Positions 1 through 7,705 of a DNA stretch of 35,235 nucleotides are shown here, one piece after another. Made by a program: the position numbers and the translations under genes. The notes beneath the pieces were generated by a model. That model was not told where the DNA came from. It was given only the letters and a program-made list of their open reading frames with translations, and ran no database searches. Each line of letters opens with the position of its first letter. Position 1 is the stretch's first letter. Source of the DNA: Deltaproteobacteria bacterium (GTDB lineage Bacteria > Myxococcota > B64-G9); contig JAFGRB010000191.1 in NCBI GenBank assembly GCA_016935365.1, positions 1 to 35,235 on the forward strand, read 5' to 3'.

Positions 1-162
1 CGCGGAGTGCCTCGACAGGCGCATCCAGACGAGGCAATCAGCGCGAACCCGCTACATTACGGGAAATCGAGAGGCGCCAAAAAAAAGAATACCGATCTGG
101 GCTGCGGCGAAGACGCCGGTCGGGCCCGCGGGGAATCCAGGCGGCACCGGCCTGGAGGCCTT
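1..162. other. Left-edge non-coding stretch downstream of the response regulator
   Basis: This stretch follows the stop codon of the minus-strand response regulator and runs to the window edge. I see no gene in it. On the minus strand there is a small GGCG-TCTT-CGCC hairpin (106-117), and the T-run that follows it (79-86) is about 19 bases away, too far for a standard intrinsic terminator. Termination may be here or beyond the window. Confidence 0.4.
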
Positions 163-1587
163 CTACTTCACCACTTCTCCCGCATCCAGACCGTGTTTGC
201 GCAACAGGGAGTGGAAGTGGGTTCGTTGCATGCCGACCTGCTCGGCCGCCTTGCTGACATTGCCGTCAGAGCGCTTCAGGGCCTCGATGAGAAAGCGCCG
301 CTCGAGCTGCTGGACGGCGGCGTCGCGCACCTCGCGCTTCAGATCCTTGAACGCATCCCAGCTCCGCGGCAGATCCGGGCCCCGCTTGCTCCTGTTCGAC
401 TGCCGCAGCTCCGGCGGTAGATGCTGGGGCCCGATTCGCTCGGCGTCGCAGAGGATGGCAACGCGTTCGACGATGTTCTTCAGCTCCCGCACGTTGCCCG
501 GCCATCGATAGGCCTCCAGCGCCTTCAACGCCTCGGGCGTGAACCCCTCGACGGTCACGTCGTTCGTCTTGCGAAAGCGCTCCAGAAAAGCGACCGCAAG
601 CCGGCCGATGTCACCGCCTCGATCGCGCAGCGGCGGCAGCTGGACGGGCACCACGTTGAGCCGGTAGTACAGATCTTCGCGGAACAGCCCCTCCTTGGAC
701 ATCTCCTCCAGCTGACGGTTGGTGGCGGCGATGAGCCGTATGTCCACCGCCCGGTCCTGGGTATCGCCCACCCGCTTGACCTTGCGCGTCTCCAGCACCC
801 GCAGCAGCTTGCCCTGGGTCTCCAGGCTGATGTTGGCGACCTCGTCCAGAAAGAGACTCCCCCCGTCAGCCGCCTCGAACAGCCCCTGCTTGGATGCCAC
901 CGCACCGGTGAACGAGCCCTTGATGTGGCCGAAGAGCTCGCTCTCGAGCAGCGAAGGTGCGAGCGAGCTGCAATCGCAGGCGAGAAACGGTCGCTCCTTT
1001 CGAGGGCTCAGGTTGTGGATGGCCAGGGCGACCATCTCCTTGCCCGTCCCGCTCTCACCGGTGATCAAGACCGTCCCGTCGGTGGGCGCCACCCGGCGGA
1101 TCACCGAGAAGACCAGTTCCATGGCCCGGCTCTCGCCGATGATGCCCTCGAAGCCGGACCGCTGGTCGAGCACGCGGCGCAGCTCGGCGTTCTCCTTGAG
1201 CAAGGCCGAGCGCTCGAGCACCCGCTCGACGGCCAAGTTGAGCTCGTCGGGAGAGAACGGCTTCGAGACATAGTCGGCCGCACCCAGCTTCATCGCCGCC
1301 ACGGCGGTCTGGACCGTGGCGTAGCCGGTGATGATGATCACTTCACCCGTCACCCCCCCGGCCCGCATCCGCTTGAAGACCTCCAGACCGTCCATGTCCG
1401 GCATGACCAGGTCCAGCAGCACCAGGTCGTAATGCCCCGTCAAGGCCATGTCCAGGCCTTCTCTCGGATCCTGGCTGTACTCGACCTGATGGCCGCCCGC
1501 GGTCAGGATCCGCGAGCAGCTCAGACAGACGACCGGCTCGTCATCGATGACCAGAATGCGCTGGCCGCTCAGCTCCCGATCACTCAT
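163..1587 (-). CDS. NtrC-family sigma-54-dependent response regulator
   Basis: 474-residue transcriptional activator that responds to phosphorylation by the kinase encoded just upstream. Receiver domain at residues 8-125, with the phosphoacceptor Asp59 in LLDLVMP and Lys109 in the SKP motif. AAA+ sigma-54 interaction domain at about 147-380: Walker A GESGTGKE (177-184), the sigma-54 contact loop written GSFTGA (224-229) instead of the common GAFTGA, Walker B LFLDE with Asp248/Glu249, and RWPGNVREL near 361. A Fis-type helix-turn-helix closes the protein (about 426-464). The open frame extends further upstream, but ATG 1587 is chosen because the receiver domain begins there and AGGAAGG/AGAGGG lies in front. 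It overlaps the kinase stop codon by 8 bp, so the two are translated together. All catalytic residues are present. Target genes are unknown. Confidence 0.96.
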   Translation of the reverse strand: MSDRELSGQRILVIDDEPVVCLSCSRILTAGGHQVEYSQDPREGLDMALTGHYDLVLLDLVMPDMDGLEVFKRMRAGGVTGEVIIITGYATVQTAVAAMKLGAADYVSKPFSPDELNLAVERVLERSALLKENAELRRVLDQRSGFEGIIGESRAMELVFSVIRRVAPTDGTVLITGESGTGKEMVALAIHNLSPRKERPFLACDCSSLAPSLLESELFGHIKGSFTGAVASKQGLFEAADGGSLFLDEVANISLETQGKLLRVLETRKVKRVGDTQDRAVDIRLIAATNRQLEEMSKEGLFREDLYYRLNVVPVQLPPLRDRGGDIGRLAVAFLERFRKTNDVTVEGFTPEALKALEAYRWPGNVRELKNIVERVAILCDAERIGPQHLPPELRQSNRSKRGPDLPRSWDAFKDLKREVRDAAVQQLERRFLIEALKRSDGNVSKAAEQVGMQRTHFHSLLRKHGLDAGEVVK

Positions 1588-3565
1588 CCCTCTGGCCTTC
1601 CTTTTCGGAAACACCGGCACCGTCGAACTCGCAAACACCATTCGCGCATACGGGCAGCCGGACTGTGAACGTAGTGCCCTCTCCCTCCACGCTATCCACC
1701 TCGAGCGATCCTCCGTGCTGCTGGACGATGCCATAGCTGACACTCAGGCCGAGGCCGGTGCCCTTGCCCACCGGCTTGGTGGTGAAGAAGGGGTCGAAGA
1801 TGGACTGCAAGTGCTCGGCCTTGATGCCGCAGCCCGTGTCGGTAAAGGTGATCACGATCTCGCCCCCGTCGACCGCGCTTCGGATCTCGAGCCGCCCGCC
1901 GTCGGGCATCGCCTCGCAGGCGTTGAGCGCCAGGTTCACGAAGACCTGCTGGAGCTGGTTCCGGTCGCCGCAAACCTGGGGAAGATCGGGCGGATGCTCC
2001 TGGCAGATCTCGACCTTGTTGAAGGTCTTCTGCGCGCGCAGCAAGGTCATCGTGTTGGCCAGCACCTCCTGGACCGCCATCAGCTGCATCCGCGAGGGTG
2101 ACTCGCGGGCGAAGTCCAGCAAGCCCCGGACGATCTCTCGCACCCGGGTCGTCTCGCGGACGATGAGATCCAGATCCTCTTGGTCCTGGTGATCCATGTT
2201 GGGCTTGGCCCGGAGCAGGTGAGCGAAGGTCATCACGCCGGTCAGCGGATTGTTGATCTCGTGCGCCACGCCGGCAGCCAGCCGGCCGATGGACGCCAGC
2301 TTCTCGCTCTGCCCGATCTGCTCCCGGGTCGCCTGCTCGAGCTGCTCTTCTCGTTGCGCCACCGCATCGGCCATCTGATCCACGGTCTGGCACAGCAAGC
2401 CCATCTCGCCCGATGGCCGGATGCCCACCCGCGCGCCCAGATCGCCCTCGATGACGCGCCGGGACATCTGGATGATGTGCCCGACCGGCTTCAGGATCAG
2501 CTTGGTGACGAAGAACAGCAGCAGCAGCACGCCCAAGGTGGTCACGCTCACCATCGCGAGCAGCACCCAGACCAGCACATGGCGCGATTTGAGATAGGGC
2601 TCCTCGAGCAAGCCCACGTAGAGTGCGCCGATGATCCGATCGCCGGGATCGTAGATGGGCGAGTAGGCGGTGATGTACCAGTCATTGACCACGAAGGCCC
2701 GGTCGGCCCAGATCTTGCCCTGCTCCAGGACCTTCTCGTACACCTCTGCGCTGAGGCGGGTGCCGAGCGCCCGCTCACCTGCTACCGTGGGCACATTGGT
2801 CGAGATGCGCAGATCCTGCTGGAAGATGGTGGCCGTACCGATGTACTTGCCAGCGTACATCTCGTTCTGGAAGACCTCGTCGCGAATCGTGTCGACGATA
2901 TAGGTCGAGCGGTTGAGCAGAGAAGCCGCGTAGAGAAAGCGAATCGGTTTGCCTTCCGGTCCGAACACGGGAACGACCACGCCCTGAAGCATGCCCTCCG
3001 TGTTCTGCCTCCGGTCGCTGGGCCGCGCGGCCGGGGTATCGATCAGGTCCAGGCGAGCCCGCTCTGCCAGCGAGCCCCCCTCGCGCTCGAGATCGTCGCG
3101 CGACGCGATCAGCGTCCCGGCGACCTCCTTTTTCTGCGCCAGGGCACGGCGGACCAGCGGATTGCCCGACAGGTCGTCACCGGCCTGCTCGGGTCTCGAG
3201 GCCCGAAAGAGAACCCGACCGCGGGTATCCAGCACCGACAAAATGTCCATGCCCGCATCCCGCTGGATCTCCTCGAGCTTCGAGCCGAGCCGGTCGCGCA
3301 GCGATCCCGCGTCCAGCTCCCGATCGGCCAGATCGCGATGTCGAGCCAGGATGGCGAGCATGTCGCCCAGGCTCTCGATCCGGTTGTTGTAGACCGCCCA
3401 GGCGGAGTTCAGATCCAGCCGCACGCGGGTCTGGACCTCGGCGGCCCATATGTCGCCGATGTACAGGACCGCCGCCAGCGAGAGCAGGGAGTTGGCCACC
3501 AAGATGATGGCGATGAAGCCCATGCTCAGGCGAAAACGAATCGTCCGCTTCCAGCTCATCGGCAA
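1580..3565 (-). CDS. Membrane sensor histidine kinase with Cache sensor and HAMP
   Basis: 661-residue sensor kinase, partner of the NtrC-type regulator that follows and overlaps it. Transmembrane helix 1 at about 16-36, then a large periplasmic region (40-325) whose second half (GKYIGTATIF ... GALYVG) looks like a single-Cache small-molecule sensor. Helix 2 at about 329-356, HAMP linker 357-405, a short coiled coil, then the H-box with His435 in GVAHEINNPL, the N-box (Asn544, Asn548), G1 DTGCGI (576-581) and G2 GKGTGLGL (600-607). All ATP-site motifs are intact. The start is probably TTG 3565: GGAGGT sits 9 bases in front of it, whereas ATG 3559 (third codon) would be 15 bases away. The ligand cannot be told from sequence. 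A sigma-54-like promoter lies directly upstream. Confidence 0.95.
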   Translation of the reverse strand: MPMSWKRTIRFRLSMGFIAIILVANSLLSLAAVLYIGDIWAAEVQTRVRLDLNSAWAVYNNRIESLGDMLAILARHRDLADRELDAGSLRDRLGSKLEEIQRDAGMDILSVLDTRGRVLFRASRPEQAGDDLSGNPLVRRALAQKKEVAGTLIASRDDLEREGGSLAERARLDLIDTPAARPSDRRQNTEGMLQGVVVPVFGPEGKPIRFLYAASLLNRSTYIVDTIRDEVFQNEMYAGKYIGTATIFQQDLRISTNVPTVAGERALGTRLSAEVYEKVLEQGKIWADRAFVVNDWYITAYSPIYDPGDRIIGALYVGLLEEPYLKSRHVLVWVLLAMVSVTTLGVLLLLFFVTKLILKPVGHIIQMSRRVIEGDLGARVGIRPSGEMGLLCQTVDQMADAVAQREEQLEQATREQIGQSEKLASIGRLAAGVAHEINNPLTGVMTFAHLLRAKPNMDHQDQEDLDLIVRETTRVREIVRGLLDFARESPSRMQLMAVQEVLANTMTLLRAQKTFNKVEICQEHPPDLPQVCGDRNQLQQVFVNLALNACEAMPDGGRLEIRSAVDGGEIVITFTDTGCGIKAEHLQSIFDPFFTTKPVGKGTGLGLSVSYGIVQQHGGSLEVDSVEGEGTTFTVRLPVCANGVCEFDGAGVSEKEGQRDE

Positions 3566-3597
3566 GGACCGCTCACCTCCCTCGGTCTACTTATGCC

Positions 3598-3611
3598 GCA
3601 ATGGCCGCCCC
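3598..3611 (-). promoter_or_regulatory. Candidate sigma-54 (-24/-12) promoter of the kinase-regulator operon
   Basis: Read on the minus strand, the sequence has GG (3611-3610), ten bases, then GC (3599-3598) within CCGGGGCGGCCATTGCG. This matches the YTGGCACG-N4-TTGC consensus at both invariant doublets and at the TTGC block, with the TGGCA half imperfect. Transcription would begin near 3586, just before the GGAGGT at 3580-3575. The operon encodes a sigma-54 activator, so self-activation would make sense. Chance matches are common in GC-rich DNA. Confidence 0.4.
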
Positions 3612-3659
3612 GGGGCAAGCCCGTCCCCCACCCCTGCAGATCCAAGGCGAAGCCCCCGT

Positions 3660-3714
3660 CTCCTCTCTTGACAGATCGGCAGGTCGTGGCGAGATTGTCC
3701 CCGTGCGAGAGGAG
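3660..3714. repeat. 8-bp inverted repeat flanking the zinc-ribbon promoter
   Basis: CTCCTCTC at 3660-3667 and its exact complement GAGAGGAG at 3707-3714. The left arm abuts the TTGACA element and the right arm contains the ribosome binding site of the zinc-ribbon gene. In DNA it could be a regulator site. In any longer transcript starting upstream it could pair and hide the ribosome binding site. No function is shown. Confidence 0.35.
3668..3696 (+). promoter_or_regulatory. Candidate sigma-70 promoter of the zinc-ribbon gene
   Basis: A perfect -35 element TTGACA (3668-3673), a 17-bp spacer and a weak -10 GAGATT (3691-3696, 3 of 6 matches). A start near 3703 would give a leader of about 20 bases holding GGAGGG (3711-3716) before ATG 3723. 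Confidence 0.4.
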
Positions 3715-3722
3715 GGATTTCG

Positions 3723-3908
3723 ATGAGCGATGCCGACTGCCCTGCAGATGACAAGCTATACTGGAAGTGCAGCAATTGCGGGCACGTGCTGGATGCACCC
3801 GAGGCCCCGGAAATCTGCCCGAGCTGCCAGGTCAAGTGCAGCTTCCGAAACGTGACCTGCTACACGCCGGACTGCGGCTGCAAGGGGCCCGATCCCAAGC
3901 TGCTTTGA
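3723..3908 (+). CDS. Small rubredoxin-like (RCKP-type) zinc-ribbon protein
   Basis: 61-residue soluble protein. Two CxxC knuckles, WKCSNCG (Cys16, Cys19) and CPSC (Cys34, Cys37), form a rubredoxin-like metal site. They are followed by the family's conserved tail [16 protein letters not shown], with three more cysteines. Such mini-proteins are common in anaerobic deltaproteobacteria and are annotated as RCKP-type rubredoxin-like domain proteins. They may bind Fe or Zn, and an electron-transfer or redox-sensing role is only inferred. The start is firm: GGAGGG lies 6 bases upstream of ATG. The last 49 bp overlap the end of the convergent MscS gene. It is divergent from the kinase operon, with 157 bp between them. 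Confidence 0.85.
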   Translation: MSDADCPADDKLYWKCSNCGHVLDAPEAPEICPSCQVKCSFRNVTCYTPDCGCKGPDPKLL

Positions 3909-4756
3909 GCAGCCCCGCCCGCCTCGGCCTTCTCCACGAGCTGCACGGGCAGCGGGCTGGTCGCGCTGCCCGTATAGAGAGAGAGATGCGGGAAGGGGAT
4001 CTCGATACCCTCGGCATCGAAAGCGGCCTTGATGTCCATATACAATCTCGTCCGGAGCGGGTAGAAGCTCTCTTGAGCCGACCAGACCGAGAACTGGATC
4101 TCGATGGCGGAAGCCCCGAAGCCCTTGAACAAGAACAGTGGGCTTGGCTCGTCCAGCGCGAGCGGATCTCGACGGGCTATCGCGAAGAGGATCTCCCGGA
4201 CGCGCGCCAGGTCCTCCTTGTAGGCCACGCCGATCTGCAGGTCCACCCGGCGGATGGCGAATCGCGTGTAGTTCGTCACCTCCGACTTCAGCATGGTCTC
4301 GTTGGGTATGCGCACCAGCAGGTTGTCGAAAGTGCGGAGCTTGACCGCCAGGAAGTCGATCGCCAGCACGTAGCCCGTCGTCTGGCCTACCTGCACCACA
4401 TCGCCTATCTGAAACGGGCGCTCGCCCATCAGGAAGATGCCGCTGATGATGTTGGAGGCCGAGGTCTGAGACGCGAAGCCGATGGCCACCGTCAAGATCC
4501 CGGCCGCGCCGAGCAGCACGCCCATGTCGAGACCCAGCTCCCGCAGCGACCAGAGCACGGCGACCGCCAGCACGACCGAGACCAGCACCTTGCGCAGAAT
4601 CATGGACTGCTGCTCGTGGAGCCTCCGGAGCTTGAGCCGTCTCGAGATCAGCCGCGCGATCAGCAAGCCGGCCAGCAGGATGAGCGCGGCCTTGAAGATG
4701 GCGAGCGCCTGGTCTGTCTTCAGCCACGCCACGACATTCGATAGAAATTCAGACAT
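3860..4756 (-). CDS. MscS-family mechanosensitive channel
   Basis: 298-residue small-conductance channel of the inner membrane, which releases solutes when membrane tension rises. Three helices are visible: about 18-36, 53-73 and 79-110, the last being the Gly/Ala-rich pore helix ([15 protein letters not shown]). This is followed by the MscS beta domain ([13 protein letters not shown] at 111-123, LVRIPNE at 147-153). ATG 4756 has GGAGGT 7 bases upstream. The last ~20 residues ([16 protein letters not shown]) lie mostly in DNA that is antisense to the zinc-ribbon gene and look like unconstrained read-through. It is the second gene of a pair: 13 bp separate it from the stop of the DUF432-like gene, whose end carries the ribosome binding site. 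A second, larger MscS paralogue lies at 32342-33409. Confidence 0.93.
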   Translation of the reverse strand: MSEFLSNVVAWLKTDQALAIFKAALILLAGLLIARLISRRLKLRRLHEQQSMILRKVLVSVVLAVAVLWSLRELGLDMGVLLGAAGILTVAIGFASQTSASNIISGIFLMGERPFQIGDVVQVGQTTGYVLAIDFLAVKLRTFDNLLVRIPNETMLKSEVTNYTRFAIRRVDLQIGVAYKEDLARVREILFAIARRDPLALDEPSPLFLFKGFGASAIEIQFSVWSAQESFYPLRTRLYMDIKAAFDAEGIEIPFPHLSLYTGSATSPLPVQLVEKAEAGGAAQSSLGSGPLQPQSGV

Positions 4757-4769
4757 GCGCCGACCTCCT

Positions 4770-5570
4770 TCAACCGAAGATGGAGCTGAACGCGCGGAGC
4801 GCGATGTGGCCGCCGGCTGCCCTGCGCGGCTCGGCGATCTTGACCGCCGCCAGCCCGGAGGCATCCTCCTCCCTGGACCGCATGGCCAGGGAAGCGAGAT
4901 CCTCTTCTCTGCGCGTGTAGATGACGTCGTCGGTCCACAGCCGGCCGTCTTTCGACACGTACAGACAGAGCCGCTCGACCGGGACCTGCAGGCGGTCCAG
5001 GGACAATATCGAGCCGGCGCGGTTCTGGACTCGCACGGATGTGGTCGCGCGATGCGGCCGGATGGGGACCTCTTCCAGCCTCAACCTGTGGGAGCTGGTG
5101 CTCGCGTAGCAGAGCTCCCCGTGCTGGGAGTTGGGGCCGAACCAGGTGTCCGAAGGCCGATGGATCGGCATCTCGTCGATGAAGCGGGCAGGCTCGCCGG
5201 CCTCGATCCGGATCCACACCGGGCTCGAGACGAAGAGCTGGACCTCCTCGCCGGCCGGTACCGATAGCGGCTTTTCCGAACGGGTGACAATCGCCCGATC
5301 GGCGAGCCGTGCCGAAAGCGAGATCCGGTCGGAGTCCTGGCCCAGCGCGAAGCGCCTCGTGCTCTCACGCTGGGCCAGATCGTCCACCTCGACCGATTGC
5401 TCGAACGCCAGGCCCGAGTCGAGCGGATCGCCACCCGCCTCGGTCGCCATCCGCCACTCGCCCGGCAGCCTCTGGACCCAGAGCGTCAGCGGTCCGATGC
5501 GCCAGCGGGCGGTCGTTCCACGGGCGATCCGATAGTCGCCCCACCAGTGAGGATGCTTACCAGCGTGCAT
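4770..5570 (-). CDS. DUF432-like soluble protein paired with MscS
   Basis: 266-residue protein without signal peptide or membrane helix, so probably cytoplasmic. I recognise it as probably DUF432 (Pfam PF04254, best known from archaea) from the block SDTWFG (140-145) followed by GELCYA (151-156), then an Arg-rich stretch (RLEEVPIRPHRATTSVRVQNR) and PVERLCLYV near 197-205. This assignment is from memory and unverified. The start ATG 5570 has GGAGGT 5 bases upstream. An open frame continues upstream but is not protein-like. It is the first gene of a two-gene unit with the MscS channel, which suggests a regulatory or accessory role for that channel. No catalytic motif is evident. Confidence 0.75.
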   Translation of the reverse strand: MHAGKHPHWWGDYRIARGTTARWRIGPLTLWVQRLPGEWRMATEAGGDPLDSGLAFEQSVEVDDLAQRESTRRFALGQDSDRISLSARLADRAIVTRSEKPLSVPAGEEVQLFVSSPVWIRIEAGEPARFIDEMPIHRPSDTWFGPNSQHGELCYASTSSHRLRLEEVPIRPHRATTSVRVQNRAGSILSLDRLQVPVERLCLYVSKDGRLWTDDVIYTRREEDLASLAMRSREEDASGLAAVKIAEPRRAAGGHIALRAFSSIFG

Positions 5571-5611
5571 TCCGACCTCCGGGTCCGAGAGCCCTGCTCG
5601 ACACGAGTTTG

Positions 5612-5620
5612 TGATATGCT
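5612..5620 (+). promoter_or_regulatory. Candidate extended -10 promoter of the outer-membrane protein gene
   Basis: TGATATGCT is a TGn extended -10 followed by TATGCT (4 of 6 matches). No good -35 lies 17 bp upstream. A start near 5627 would leave a leader of about 26 bases before GTG 5653 and argues against the earlier in-frame GTG at 5611. Confidence 0.3.
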
Positions 5621-5652
5621 GGTCCAGAAGGCAACGCGGAAAGGCGGATCGA

Positions 5653-6408
5653 GTGAGGCGAGAGCCCGCACGCATCTTGCTGCTCGGAATGCTCCTGGTC
5701 TCAATCACCGCGCCTGTGCGGGTGCTGGGGGCTCCCGGATCCGAAGGCCCAGACGCGGCTTCGGACTGGGCGCGAGAGGAGGAGGACCGCGACGGCGCGC
5801 ATCGCTTCTTCTTGGGCCTACACGGCGGCTTCCACCTTCCCTATGGTCCGTGGACCGAGCATCGGCTGGCTGGAGAGTCTTCCGGTGAGGTCACGCACCC
5901 CAATGACCTGACCCAGGTGGGCCCTGGCGGGGGCGGGATCCTGGAGCTGGGCGCGCGATATGGCCGGCACGTCTTCACCATCCAGCTCGACGCCGGCGTG
6001 CTGACACCCGGGACATGGCAGTCCTATGCGAGGCAGCACGGCAGCGATATCTCGGTCAGCCTGTCCAAGTGGGACCTGAACGCCATCTGGGGCGTCGAGC
6101 TGCTGCGCGTATCCAGCTTCTTCATCCAGGCCAGGCTCGGCCTCGGCTACATGGTCGTCCTGGGGACGGAGGAGAGCCGCGACTACCGACTGGCTTATGC
6201 GTATCCCTTTTTCCGACACTCGTTCTCCGCTCGCGCCGGCATCTGCGCGGGTCTGGAGGTCGCGCGGGGCGCTGATCTGCTCGTGACCTTCGACGAATCG
6301 CTGGGTGTGCCCGGAGTCGAATACGAGAACGACAGCTCGACCCGGCTCTATCTCGGAACGACTTTTTCCCTGGGCCTGCGACTGTGGCCCCTGGCTTGGC
6401 TGCAATGA
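5653..6408 (+). CDS. Outer-membrane beta-barrel-like protein
   Basis: 251-residue exported protein of unknown function. A signal peptide (Arg-rich start, hydrophobic ILLLGMLLVSI, cleavage probably after VLGA) is followed by an acidic segment. The body is made of alternating hydrophobic/polar strands (FFLGLHGGFHL, HVFTIQLDAGVL, FFIQARLGLGYMVVL, FSARAGICAGLEV, RLYLGTTFSLGLRLWPLAWLQ), as in small eight-stranded barrels. The last residues are aromatic/hydrophobic, as is usual for barrel proteins. GTG 5653 is preferred because it begins the signal peptide and has an AAGGCGG element in front. GTG 5611 would add 14 unlikely residues. The stop overlaps the next gene's ATG in ATGA, so the two are co-translated. 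Confidence 0.7.
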   Translation: MRREPARILLLGMLLVSITAPVRVLGAPGSEGPDAASDWAREEEDRDGAHRFFLGLHGGFHLPYGPWTEHRLAGESSGEVTHPNDLTQVGPGGGGILELGARYGRHVFTIQLDAGVLTPGTWQSYARQHGSDISVSLSKWDLNAIWGVELLRVSSFFIQARLGLGYMVVLGTEESRDYRLAYAYPFFRHSFSARAGICAGLEVARGADLLVTFDESLGVPGVEYENDSSTRLYLGTTFSLGLRLWPLAWLQ

Positions 6409-6797
6409 GGCATACATTGTACGAGATCTGGAAGATCGCGCGCACCACCGCGCCCCTCATCGCACTGGTGGGGCTGTTCAGCTGCACCGTCGACGGGTGC
6501 CGGTGCACGGTCAGGGTGCGAAACCAGACGCCGTACTTCGTGCATCTACTGACACCGGAGGAGATATGGCTCTACGTCGCCCCCTCCGAGGTGAAAGCGC
6601 TGAAAGCGGACGAGAAGCCGGCCGAGCTCCAGGCCCTGATCGCACCGGGCCAGGGAGTGAATGCCCAGTGCGCCACCTCGTTCGCGTGCGACAGTTCTTC
6701 CTGCGAAGTGATCGAGCTCTACTTCGAGAATCGCTCGCTGCACATGCGGCTCGACAGCTCCGGATGCCAGGACGAGGGCGGATCGGATCTTGATTGA
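6405..6797 (+). CDS. Small cysteine-rich putative lipoprotein
   Basis: 130-residue protein of unrecognised family. A hydrophobic segment ends in the lipobox-like LFSC (Cys27), so it is probably a lipoprotein. The mature part begins with a cysteine cluster (CTVDGCRC) and has further cysteines at CATSFACDSSSC and near the C terminus, so disulfides in the periplasm are likely. The ATG at 6405 overlaps the stop of the barrel gene (ATGA), which suggests a pair working in the outer membrane. The earlier in-frame GTG 6384 lies inside the barrel gene and is rejected. Confidence 0.7.
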   Translation: MRHTLYEIWKIARTTAPLIALVGLFSCTVDGCRCTVRVRNQTPYFVHLLTPEEIWLYVAPSEVKALKADEKPAELQALIAPGQGVNAQCATSFACDSSSCEVIELYFENRSLHMRLDSSGCQDEGGSDLD

Positions 6798-6829
6798 CCC
6801 ACATGCGCATATCGGCCTAACTTGCCTGC

Positions 6830-7705
6830 ATGAATGAAATGGAGCGCCCAGAGATCTCCATCGTCCTGCCGGCACGGGACGAGGAGGCCAGTATCGGCGC
6901 CGTGCTGGACCGACTCGCCGCCGTGCTGGCCGACAAGCCGCACGAGATCCTGGTCGTGGACGACGGCTCGACAGACCGGACCGGCGAGATCGCACGCGAT
7001 CGCAATGCGCGCGTCATCCACCACGCCTACGGCAAGGGCAATGGAGCCGCTGTCAAGCGCGGCATTCGGGAGGCGCGCGGAGACGTGATCGTCCTCATGG
7101 ACGCCGACGGCCAGCACGCCCCCGAAGACGTGCCGCGACTCATCGAGGCCCTCGCGGGCTGCGACATGGCGGTCGGAGCGCGAACCAGGGGCTCTGGGCA
7201 GAAGGCCCATCGCTGGGCGGCCAACAGGCTGTTCTCGGCAGCGGCTTCCTACCTGGCCAGCGAGCGCATCCCGGATCTCACCTCGGGCTTTCGAGCCATC
7301 CGCGCCCAACTGGCCAGGCGGTACGTGGACCTGCTACCGAACACGTTTTCCTACCCGTCGACGCTGAGCATCACGCTTGCGCGGGCCGGTCGTACCCTGG
7401 CTCACGTCCCCATCGTGGCCGGCAAACGCAGCGGCAAGAGCAAGATCCGGCCCGGCACGGACGGGCTGCGCTTCCTCCTCATCCTGCTCAAGGTGGGCGT
7501 GGGCCTGGCTCCCTTCCGGATCTTCTTCCCCCTGAGCGTGGTCTTCGGGGCTCTGGGTCTGGGATGGTACGTCTGGACCTACATCCAGTACGAGCGTTTC
7601 ACGAACATGTCGGCGCTGCTGCTGTGTACCGCGGTGATCATCTTCATGATGGGACTGGTGGCTGATCAGTTGGCCCAGCTTCGCCGGGAACGCCGTGACG
7701 AGTAA
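6830..7705 (+). CDS. Family 2 glycosyltransferase, polyprenyl-phosphate glycosyl synthase type
   Basis: 291-residue GT2 enzyme. Nucleotide-sugar site: VVDDGSTD (Asp44, Asp45) and the DADGQH motif (91-96) that binds the metal and donor. The fold resembles dolichol/undecaprenyl-phosphate mannose or glucose synthases. Two C-terminal membrane helices (about 220-243 and 254-276) anchor it to the inner membrane. It probably loads a sugar onto the lipid carrier, to be used by the GT-C protein that follows. No clear ribosome binding site precedes ATG 6830; a second ATG at 6839 has none either, so the exact start is uncertain. It is the first gene of the six-gene glycan unit and overlaps the next gene by 11 bp. 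Confidence 0.9.
   Translation: MNEMERPEISIVLPARDEEASIGAVLDRLAAVLADKPHEILVVDDGSTDRTGEIARDRNARVIHHAYGKGNGAAVKRGIREARGDVIVLMDADGQHAPEDVPRLIEALAGCDMAVGARTRGSGQKAHRWAANRLFSAAASYLASERIPDLTSGFRAIRAQLARRYVDLLPNTFSYPSTLSITLARAGRTLAHVPIVAGKRSGKSKIRPGTDGLRFLLILLKVGVGLAPFRIFFPLSVVFGALGLGWYVWTYIQYERFTNMSALLLCTAVIIFMMGLVADQLAQLRRERRDE

Noticed and set aside
106..117. Hairpin downstream of the response regulator as a terminator
   Set aside because: The stem is only 4 bp and the T-run is about 19 bases away.
5611..5652. Earlier GTG start for the outer-membrane protein
   Set aside because: It would overlap a likely -10 element and add 14 residues before a good signal peptide.
6794..6822. TTGACC...CCTAAC as a promoter for the glycan unit
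   Set aside because: The -10 matches only 3 of 6 and would leave almost no leader before ATG 6830. It overlaps the end of the preceding gene.
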